Source: Gemmatimonadaceae bacterium (GTDB taxonomy: Bacteria > Gemmatimonadota > Gemmatimonadetes > Gemmatimonadales > Gemmatimonadaceae). From it: DNA of 12,451 bases. The notes under the pieces were generated by a model, which was not told the DNA's origin, did not search any database, and saw nothing but the letters and a program-made list of their open reading frames with translations. The stretch is taken from contig JACMLI010000158.1 in NCBI GenBank assembly GCA_014379705.1, positions 1-12,451 on the forward strand. Reading direction: 5' to 3'. Of this stretch, positions 6,998-12,451 are shown piece by piece (the first letter of the stretch is position 1; the number at the start of each line of letters is the position of its first letter). The position numbers and the translations under genes were made by a program.

Positions 6998-8774
6998 CGG
7001 ACAGTGGGGGAATCGCGACGGCCTCGGGAGATCGTTCGAGTGCCTCATACGCACACAGGACGATCTCCAGGTCGCGGCGCGCCGTTTCGGGTTTCAGTGA
7101 CGGTGCTCGCTGCTCGGCAATCGCCGAGAGGAACTCGCGCATCTCGCCTTCGTAGCCGGTGCGCACGGAGCCGCGCAGCGGCACGCGCACGCGCTGGTGC
7201 TCGGGCTTCATCAGGCGATCGCGCAACGCGTAAGGCCGAACGTGCGAGAGGAAGCGCGTGATCGGGCGTGGTGCCGCCGGGAAGAAGTCGAGGTACGGGT
7301 CGTTCGGCCAGAGGTGGATCGTGCCCCGGTCGCCCAGGACGACGAAGTCGGGCAGGTGCCCGCGGCTCGTCGACCAGCTCGTGAGCAGGTGCGCCTCCCA
7401 GCCGAAGTGACTGGCAAAGGTGGCCTGCGCGCTGTCCTCAGCCTCCATGCGAACATTGATCTGCATGGCGCGCGAGGCGCGCACGGTGTCGGGTTCGCCC
7501 ATCAGGAGGCGGATCCCATGGACATAGTGGACGCCGATGTCCATCAGCACGCCGCCTCCCATGCGCTCCTTCTGCGCTGCCCAACCCGTGCTGCGACGGT
7601 ACCCACCGGCATGCGCCAGGAGGTACAGCGGCTCACCGATGTCTCCCGCGCGGATGCGGCGCACGGCCTCGGCAACGCCCGGGCGGAAGTGCATGTCCTC
7701 GGCGCACATCAGGATCGTGCCCGCGCGTCGGGCGGCCGCGATCATGGCGTCGGCATCGGCGAGGGAGATCGCGATCGGCTTCTCGACGAGGACGTGCTTG
7801 CCCGCGGCCGCACCACGCTGCGCGGCGGAACTATGGAGGTCGTGCGGGAGGGCGAGCGTGAGGCCGTCGACCCGTGGGTCGGCCAGGGCCGCGTCGAGTC
7901 CATTGAAGTGGCCGGCAAGATCCAGTTTGCCTGCCAGCCGGGCCGTGCGCTCCGCGTCTCGCCCACACAGATAGATACGCGCCCGCGGATTCGCCTTGCG
8001 GATCAGCTGCACGTGGAATGTCCCCCACCCCGTGCCGACCACGCAGATTCCCATCTCCCGGTTCAGCACCGGTGGCGGAACCGACGGTAGGACGAAACGC
8101 CCCGTGTCCGAGACCCCGGACTTGAGGACCACATCGACCTGTTCGAGCGTGACGCCCCCCTCGTCGAACGTGCGCTTCTTGATGTCGGGCGGCGGCGGTG
8201 GACGGAGGCGCGTGATGCCGCGCTTGAGGAGGTGCCACATCCCCGTCTCCGACAGGATGCGGCGCAGGACATGGCTCAGGCCAGGGAAACGGCTCTGCAC
8301 CCCCGCGATCCGCGAGAACATCAGGGGCCGCTCGCCCTCGCGCGCTATATTAGGCACGCTCTCGATCACCCGGCCGACGATGAGGGTGTGGTCTCCGACG
8401 TCGTGCATGGACTCGACCTCGCAGAACACCGTGCGCAGGGCGCGGGGCAGCCACGCCACGCCGTGCTTCTCCTGCAGCTCGACGCCCAGGATGGGGCCCT
8501 TCCCCGGCTCGCGCCGTCGCATGCCCATCATGCGCACCCCCAGCTCGCGGTCCCCGGCCGCCAGCACGTTCACGGCAAATCGGCGCGTGCGCCGGATCGT
8601 GTCGACGACCGGGTACAGGGCATTCGGGTTGATCGCGATGCGCGCTGGCGACAGGCTGACCTGCGCGAAGGTCGCGGTGAGGTACACTTCCGCGGCGTCG
8701 ATTTCCCCCGACGTGAGCGCCGAGCAGACGTTCTGCGTGCGCGTGTCCCAGATGTCGCGTGACGGCCAGATCAT
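6975..8774 (-). CDS. Fusion protein: flavin-reductase-like domain plus Gfo/Idh/MocA oxidoreductase
   Basis: A single 599-aa frame with two domains. Residues 1-160 are a flavin-reductase-like FMN split barrel (YLTATFAQVSLSPARIAINP, RRFAVNVLAAGDRELG, and the conserved GDHT at 127-130 followed by LIVGRVIE). Residues 160-240 are a linker with a proline run (191-196). Residues 241-599 are a Gfo/Idh/MocA dehydrogenase: Rossmann motif VVGTGWG (245-251), the EKP motif (331-333) with catalytic Lys332, and GGGVLMDIGVHYVHG with Asp412 and His416 at the spacing of inositol dehydrogenase. The second part should oxidise or reduce a sugar, polyol or imine with NAD(P); the first should bind FMN and exchange electrons with NAD(P)H. 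I do not recall this fusion as a common architecture. I chose the ATG at 8774, which overlaps the stop of the upstream flavin-reductase-like gene (ATGA); the frame upstream of it has no homologous look. The substrate is unknown. Confidence 0.9.
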   Translation of the reverse strand: MIWPSRDIWDTRTQNVCSALTSGEIDAAEVYLTATFAQVSLSPARIAINPNALYPVVDTIRRTRRFAVNVLAAGDRELGVRMMGMRRREPGKGPILGVELQEKHGVAWLPRALRTVFCEVESMHDVGDHTLIVGRVIESVPNIAREGERPLMFSRIAGVQSRFPGLSHVLRRILSETGMWHLLKRGITRLRPPPPPDIKKRTFDEGGVTLEQVDVVLKSGVSDTGRFVLPSVPPPVLNREMGICVVGTGWGTFHVQLIRKANPRARIYLCGRDAERTARLAGKLDLAGHFNGLDAALADPRVDGLTLALPHDLHSSAAQRGAAAGKHVLVEKPIAISLADADAMIAAARRAGTILMCAEDMHFRPGVAEAVRRIRAGDIGEPLYLLAHAGGYRRSTGWAAQKERMGGGVLMDIGVHYVHGIRLLMGEPDTVRASRAMQINVRMEAEDSAQATFASHFGWEAHLLTSWSTSRGHLPDFVVLGDRGTIHLWPNDPYLDFFPAAPRPITRFLSHVRPYALRDRLMKPEHQRVRVPLRGSVRTGYEGEMREFLSAIAEQRAPSLKPETARRDLEIVLCAYEALERSPEAVAIPPLSASPPGST

Positions 8775-9241
8775 GACGCCTGCAGGTCCGCGATCAGCAG
8801 GTGCCGGCGGAACTTGCGCCGGCTGTCGAACTCGCCGAAGAGGATTTCGCCAAGAAAGATCGTGTGGTCTCCCACGGGGATCTGTTCGTACACGCGACAC
8901 GCGGTGCCCGTGAGCGCACCGCGGAGGAACCAGAAGGCCGGGCGGGGTGCGTAGAGCGCGAGCCCGGCACACTTGTCACGCTCCCGCCCCGAGACCGCCC
9001 CGCACGCCCGTGCCACGCCGCCCTGGTCGGCGGCAAGAAGCGACAGGCTGAACGTTCCTCCCGCCGAGAGCAGCGCGTGCGTGTGGCTGTCATTCGCGAC
9101 GGAGACCCAGAGTGCAGTGGGATGATGCGCGAGTTCCGAGAAGCAGGAAACCGTCATCGCATTGCGGGCGCCCCCCGACTCGACGGTGAGGAGGCCAACG
9201 ACGCCATCCACGACCGAACCATCAACGTACGGAGACTTCAT
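8771..9241 (-). CDS. Flavin-reductase-like FMN-binding split-barrel protein
   Basis: A 156-aa protein covering the whole small flavin-reductase domain. RNAMTVSCFSEL (26-37) is the flavin-contacting segment, followed by PTALWVSVANDSHTHALL, the strand FSLSLLAA (64-71), and GDHTIFLGEI (124-133) with the family's conserved Gly-Asp-His. Such proteins bind FMN or FAD and reduce it with NAD(P)H, supplying reduced flavin to a monooxygenase or acting as oxidoreductases. No partner monooxygenase is present here. Instead its stop overlaps the start of the flavin-reductase/Gfo fusion by 4 nt, so the two are translationally coupled. As family members are usually dimers, a complex between this protein and the fusion's N-terminal domain is a reasonable inference. 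No Shine-Dalgarno is evident before the ATG at 9241. A REPIN-like repeat separates it from the amidase gene, so it may have its own transcript. Confidence 0.88.
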   Translation of the reverse strand: MKSPYVDGSVVDGVVGLLTVESGGARNAMTVSCFSELAHHPTALWVSVANDSHTHALLSAGGTFSLSLLAADQGGVARACGAVSGRERDKCAGLALYAPRPAFWFLRGALTGTACRVYEQIPVGDHTIFLGEILFGEFDSRRKFRRHLLIADLQAS

Positions 9242-9286
9242 TTACACAAGGAAGGTTGCCACGCAGCATCGACGCGTGGCGAAAGA

Positions 9287-9371
9287 CCCTGGACTCCTGC
9301 CTTCGCAGGAGCCACGGATGGACAAACGAACGAAAACGCCCCCGTCGCACCTGCGAAGGCAGGTGCCCAGT
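9287..9371. repeat. REPIN-like element: two inverted hairpin repeats
   Basis: Two related ~30-nt units face each other. The left unit (9287-9317) contains CTCCTGC-CTTC-GCAGGAG (9294-9311) and the right unit (9342-9371) contains CACCTGC-GAAG-GCAGGTG (9348-9365). Each is a perfect 7-bp stem with a 4-nt loop. The loops are complementary, showing inverted orientation, and the stems differ by a compensated base-pair change. The flanks also match in inverse (CCTGG before the left stem, CCCAG after the right one). About 24 nt lie between the units. The pair sits in the 163-nt gap between the amidase and flavin-reductase-like genes. This is the form of REP doublets mobilised in trans by RAYT transposases; no such gene lies in the window. 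A role in transcript ending or stability is possible. Confidence 0.75.
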
Positions 9372-9404
9372 GTCGTTCCCATCGCGGATGCAGCGTGGCC
9401 GGCG

Positions 9405-10964
9405 TCAGGTCGCGACGCCAGGCCGGCGCCGGCCGTGACGCGTCGCCTGCTCGAACGCGTGGGCCATCTGCAGGACGCTCCAGTCTCCACGAGCCCGACC
9501 CACGATCTGGATGCCAACGGGTAGTCCACCGGCCGTGAACCCGGCGGGGACCGAGATCGCCGGATTCGACATGAACGTCACGTACCAGCACGAGCGCATC
9601 CAATCGATGTAGGTCGTCATCGCCGTCCCCGCGACCTCGCGTGGATAGTCGAGGTCGACGTTGAAGGGGGAGAGCTGGGTCACGGGCAGCACAAAGTACT
9701 CGTATCGCTCGAAGAACGCGAAAGCCTGCGCGAACATCCGTGTCTGCCGCGCGGAGGCGCGCGCGACATCGGCGGCGCTCTGTCGTTCGGCCTCGGCGAT
9801 CTCCCACTTGATCGTCTCCTTCATCCACTCGGGGCGTTGCTTCGCCATGGCCGCGTACTGGACATGGTACGAGAGGTGTCGCAGCGTGGGGAACGCGTCG
9901 TCGACGCCCGTGAAGTCCGGCTCCGCTTCCTCCACGACGCATCCCAGCGACTCGAATACCTTCCGGTTCGCGTCGACGACCTGGAGAAGTTCCGGCTCGA
10001 ACGGAATACCGCCGAGTCCCCTGTGCCAGGCGACGCGGACGCCCTTGAAGTCGCGTCCGAGCGGACGGGCGAAGCGCGCGGGATCCTCGGTGATCGTGAG
10101 GGGATCGGAGGGATCGGGTCCCGCGAGGACGCTGAGAAAGAGCGCCACGTCGGCGACGTTGCGCGCCATGGGGCCGGAAACGGAGAGCGGCGACCACGGG
10201 CCCCCTCCCCTCACCACGCGCCCGGGAGACGGCCGGAAGCCAACGACGTTGCAGAACGCTGCGGGGTTGCGCAGTGAACCTCCGGTATCGCTCCCGTCGG
10301 CGATGGGCAGCATGCCGCTCGCGAGTGAGACGGCGGCACCGCCGCTGCTCCCGCCACACGTCCTGGTCGTGTCGTACGGATTCCGCGTCGCCCCGAACAC
10401 AGTGTTGAAAGTGTGAGACCCGGCGCCAAACTCCGGCGTGTTGGTCTTGCCGCAGGTGATGGCCCCGGCGGCGCGGATGCGCTGGATGATCGGGGCGTCG
10501 CGCGCAGGCACGTCGTCGCGAAAGAACGGGGAGCCACGCGTCGTGCGTATCCCCGCCGTTTCGACAAGGTCCTTGTGCGCGATCGGCAGGCCGTGAAGGG
10601 GGCCGAGAGCACGGCCGCGGGCCAGCGCGGCATCAGCGCGGGCGGCGTCGGCCAGGGCACGTTCGGCGACCAATGTGACGATGGCGTTTACCTTGGGGTT
10701 CACGCGCTCGATCTGCGCGAGGTGCGCCTGCATCACCTCCCGCGCCGAGGCCTTCTTTGCGCGCATCAACGCCACGAGTTGCGTGGCGGGCATGAAGCAG
10801 AGATCATCGGCCGGAGTCACCAGGGGATCGCCGTGCGGCGCCGCGGCATGGTCGCGCAGCTCGGGCACTCCAAGCACGGACCCGGTGAGCGTCGCTGCCC
10901 CAAGGCGTCGGCTGAACTCGCGGCGCGTGAGGGCCGCGTCAGGATCGAAGGGTTCGGTGGCCAT
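9405..10964 (-). CDS. Amidase-signature family hydrolase with Tat-like N-terminus
   Basis: A 519-aa enzyme of the amidase-signature family, which hydrolyses carboxamide or related C-N bonds with a Ser-cisSer-Lys triad. The residues are visible: Lys131 in LPIAHKDLVE, the glycine/serine-rich loop TCGGSSGGAA (Ser206/Ser207), and the nucleophile Ser230 in DGSDTGGSLRNPA. The C-terminal region MSNPAISVPAGF and LPVGIQIVG is also standard for the family. The length is usual for this family plus a leader. The N-terminus LTRREFSRRLGAATLTGSVLG looks like a twin-arginine signal, though the hydrophobic part is weak, so export is probable but not certain. I chose the ATG at 10964 because AAGGCGG lies 5 nt upstream; an in-frame start at 11057 would add 31 residues unlike the family. 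The substrate cannot be told from sequence: GatA-like annotation would be wrong without GatB/C nearby. Confidence 0.93.
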   Translation of the reverse strand: MATEPFDPDAALTRREFSRRLGAATLTGSVLGVPELRDHAAAPHGDPLVTPADDLCFMPATQLVALMRAKKASAREVMQAHLAQIERVNPKVNAIVTLVAERALADAARADAALARGRALGPLHGLPIAHKDLVETAGIRTTRGSPFFRDDVPARDAPIIQRIRAAGAITCGKTNTPEFGAGSHTFNTVFGATRNPYDTTRTCGGSSGGAAVSLASGMLPIADGSDTGGSLRNPAAFCNVVGFRPSPGRVVRGGGPWSPLSVSGPMARNVADVALFLSVLAGPDPSDPLTITEDPARFARPLGRDFKGVRVAWHRGLGGIPFEPELLQVVDANRKVFESLGCVVEEAEPDFTGVDDAFPTLRHLSYHVQYAAMAKQRPEWMKETIKWEIAEAERQSAADVARASARQTRMFAQAFAFFERYEYFVLPVTQLSPFNVDLDYPREVAGTAMTTYIDWMRSCWYVTFMSNPAISVPAGFTAGGLPVGIQIVGRARGDWSVLQMAHAFEQATRHGRRRPGVAT

Positions 10965-11098
10965 GCGTTCCGCCTTGCTGGAGTTCCCCGGGCGCGAGGA
11001 ATGGACGCTCCATCCCTGTCCCTCCGCACGTTGAACCGCGGTGGTTCCCTCCGCCACCCCTTGCAGTTCAAGATCCCGACTCCCACACCGTGGACGTC
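10965..11098. promoter_or_regulatory. Divergent promoter region between the amidase and propeller lipoprotein genes
   Basis: These 134 nt separate two divergent start codons and must hold both promoters unless either lies further away. No hexamer pair is convincing. A 13-nt palindrome ATGGA-CGC-TCCAT at about 11001-11013 could bind a regulator, but one short palindrome is weak evidence. Confidence 0.35.
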
Positions 11099-12307
11099 AT
11101 GCAACGGATTGTGCTTGCCGCTTGTCTCGCCTGCCTTGGTGCCTGCGAACGCACCAGCAGCGCCGCTCGACCAACGCTGGTCCGAATCGACACGTTGGCC
11201 GGGGGCGTGCTCTCCATACGCTCTCACGGGCCGGAATGGCGGGATTCGACCGAGGGCTGGACGCTCGTCGAGGAAGTGCGCTATGGCGGCGCCGAGGGCA
11301 CGCCCGGGGAGCTGCTGAATCCCCAGAGCTTCACCGCGGACGCCGCCGGACGCCTCTACGTGGTGGACAGCAAGCCCTCGATCATCAAGGTGTTCAACCC
11401 GAACGGGAGCTTCCAGCGCACGATGGGGCGCGAAGGAAGCGGCCCCGGTGAGTTCCGCGTCGGCTTCATCGCGACCCGCGGCGACCGGATCGCACTCCAC
11501 GATCCCGGCGAGGGGCGCACGAGCGTGTTCGACACGTCGGGGACGTTCGTCAAGAGCAGCGTCACGTTCTGCTGCTACTGGGGCGACATCGCCATCGACA
11601 CCGCCAGGCGTATCGTGATTCCTGCGTTCATCACGGGGCGGGCCGGCGAGCCACCGAAGGGAGTGCCGTATGCCAGGTACGGACTCGACCTCGCGCCCAT
11701 CGATACGATCTGGGTTCCGGATACCGTGGAGGAACGCGTCTGGATGTTCCGCTCCGCGGGGCCCGATGGAAAGCAGAACGTGCAGATGACGATGTTGGTC
11801 CCCTGGACTCCGCGGGTGCACCATGGGCTTCACCCGTGGGGCGGCGTGGTGCGCGGCGTCTCCGACGCTTTCCGCGTCGTCCGCGCCCCGACGGGCCGGG
11901 ATTCCACGTGGGTGGCGTCCACGGCATGGAAGGGAGAGCCCATCCCCGAGGCGCAGCGCGTCGCACGCCGGGACCAGGCGGTGAAGTCTGCCTCCCAGAG
12001 CGTCGGCGAGGGTCAGGCGAAGTTCGCTGCGAAGCTCGAGGACTTGCCCACGACCGCCCCAGCCTTCACGCGCCTCGAGGTCGATGAGGATGGGAACACG
12101 TGGGCGCGCCAGTTGCTGGGTTCCGACTCGAACCGAACCACCTTCGTGGTGCTCGACCCGAGGGGAGCCTGGTCGGGGTCCGTGCGCGTGCCGTACGGCA
12201 TCGAGGAATACGGCGGGGCGTACTTCGGCAAGGGGAAGGTCTACCTGAAGACCGAAGATGACGAGGGCCGCCCGCTGGTCGTGCGCCTCCGCGTCGTCGC
12301 TCGTTAG
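11099..12307 (+). CDS. Six-bladed beta-propeller (NHL-like) lipoprotein
   Basis: A 402-aa protein. The N-terminus MQRIVLAACLACLGAC carries a lipobox LGAC (13-16), so Cys16 should be lipidated and the protein anchored in a membrane facing the periplasm. The body holds NHL-like blades, clearest at about residues 70-120: GELLNPQSFTADAAGRLYVV, then IKVFNPNGSFQRTMG and GPGEFR; a later blade holds FTRLEVDEDGNTWARQL. This matches the six-bladed propeller proteins abundant in Gemmatimonadota and Bacteroidota, of unknown function, thought to bind ligands or proteins. An in-frame GTG at 11090 would add three residues; I prefer the ATG at 11099 because the signal peptide then begins normally (M-Q-R). 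No strong Shine-Dalgarno is present. It diverges from the amidase gene. The stop codon lies inside a CGTTAGGC octamer (12302-12309). Confidence 0.88.
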   Translation: MQRIVLAACLACLGACERTSSAARPTLVRIDTLAGGVLSIRSHGPEWRDSTEGWTLVEEVRYGGAEGTPGELLNPQSFTADAAGRLYVVDSKPSIIKVFNPNGSFQRTMGREGSGPGEFRVGFIATRGDRIALHDPGEGRTSVFDTSGTFVKSSVTFCCYWGDIAIDTARRIVIPAFITGRAGEPPKGVPYARYGLDLAPIDTIWVPDTVEERVWMFRSAGPDGKQNVQMTMLVPWTPRVHHGLHPWGGVVRGVSDAFRVVRAPTGRDSTWVASTAWKGEPIPEAQRVARRDQAVKSASQSVGEGQAKFAAKLEDLPTTAPAFTRLEVDEDGNTWARQLLGSDSNRTTFVVLDPRGAWSGSVRVPYGIEEYGGAYFGKGKVYLKTEDDEGRPLVVRLRVVAR

Positions 12308-12340
12308 GCTCCCGATCCTTTCCCCCCCACGCGCGGGAGC
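12308..12340 (+). terminator. Weak hairpin after the propeller lipoprotein gene
   Basis: Perfect 7-bp arms GCTCCCG (12308-12314) and CGGGAGC (12334-12340) surround a 19-nt loop directly after the stop codon. There is no T-run and the loop is long, so this may act only as a weak terminator or RNA-stabilising hairpin. Confidence 0.25.
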
Positions 12341-12350
12341 ACGCTGCCCC

Positions 12351-12380
12351 CTGACGTGCGCGGCATCGGCCGCGTACCGT
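12351..12380 (+). promoter_or_regulatory. Candidate sigma70-like promoter for the right-edge gene
   Basis: CTGACG (12351-12356) and TACCGT (12375-12380) are separated by 18 nt, a fair match to -35 and -10 hexamers. The predicted transcription start, 6-7 nt after the -10 element, coincides with the ATG at 12386, suggesting a leaderless transcript. The assignment is by eye only. Confidence 0.35.
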
Positions 12381-12385
12381 TGGGC

Positions 12386-12451
12386 ATGTCCCGGCCCGTC
12401 CACACTCCCTCGCGCGCCATGGGTGCTGCGCTGGCCACCCTGGCGATGGTC
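12386..12451 (+). CDS. Start of an unidentified gene, cut by the right window edge
   Basis: Twenty-two codons are open from the ATG at 12386 to the window end. The peptide begins MSRPVHTPSRAMGAALATLAMV: a short basic stretch followed by a hydrophobic one, as expected of a signal peptide or first membrane helix. No family can be assigned from this. A promoter-like pair just upstream would give a leaderless transcript starting at this ATG. A second in-frame ATG (12419) would remove the basic part. Confidence 0.45.
   Translation, partial: MSRPVHTPSRAMGAALATLAMV

Noticed and set aside
9238..10359. Minus-strand frame overlapping the amidase and the repeat
   Set aside because: It is arginine-rich, out of frame with the amidase, and ends in APAFAGATG/APAKAGVQ-type peptides produced by the palindromic repeat rather than by a gene.
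10817..12403. 528-codon frame antisense to the propeller lipoprotein
   Set aside because: It is compositionally a shadow, opposite a lipoprotein with a clear lipobox and NHL-like blades.

Overview
The window is about 12.5 kb of GC-rich bacterial chromosome from an organism I would place in Gemmatimonadota, with Acidobacteriota as the alternative. The lineage call is an inference. It rests on the high GC content, the PadR regulator paired with a duplicated orphan MacB/FtsX-type permease (ADOP), a six-bladed-propeller lipoprotein, a regulator-propeller protein, and a recurrent GCCTAACG octamer that stands out in GC-rich DNA. No rRNA, tRNA, CRISPR array, prophage or complete insertion sequence was found. 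All family assignments come from reading the sequence; no database search was possible.

Layout, left to right. (1) 1-538, minus: N-terminus of an exported regulator-propeller protein that runs off the left edge. (2) 539-896: no convincing gene. (3) 897-3837, minus: a compact run of GNAT acetyltransferase, spermidine-synthase-like protein, DGPF/YCII protein and ECF42-type sigma factor. The acetyltransferase and synthase-like genes overlap by 4 nt, and the latter appears to start at a CTG codon. The DGPF and sigma genes also overlap by 4 nt. The sigma gene carries a frameshift, probably a small deletion, just after region 4. (4) 4005-6997, plus: padR and the ADOP permease, 2 nt apart, behind a hyphenated palindrome that looks like a PadR operator. 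(5) 6975-9241, minus: a flavin-reductase-like protein overlapping by 4 nt an unusual 599-aa fusion of a flavin-reductase-like domain to a Gfo/Idh/MocA oxidoreductase. The fusion gene overlaps the permease gene tail to tail. (6) 9287-9371: a REPIN-like pair of inverted hairpin repeats. (7) 9405-10964, minus: an amidase-signature enzyme with a Tat-like leader. (8) 11099-12307, plus: a six-bladed beta-propeller lipoprotein, divergent from the amidase gene. (9) 12386-12451, plus: the start of another gene, probably exported or membrane-anchored, cut by the right edge.

How the genes may work together. The PadR/permease pair looks self-contained and auto-regulated. The ECF42 and DGPF genes are the usual partners of that sigma group, but here the sigma factor is broken as read. 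The flavin-reductase-like gene plus the fusion gene is the least ordinary unit: two split-barrel flavin domains, one fused to an NAD(P)-dependent Gfo/Idh/MocA enzyme whose Lys/Asp/His catalytic residues are all present. It is the best candidate here for an undescribed redox system, though its substrate cannot be read from the sequence.
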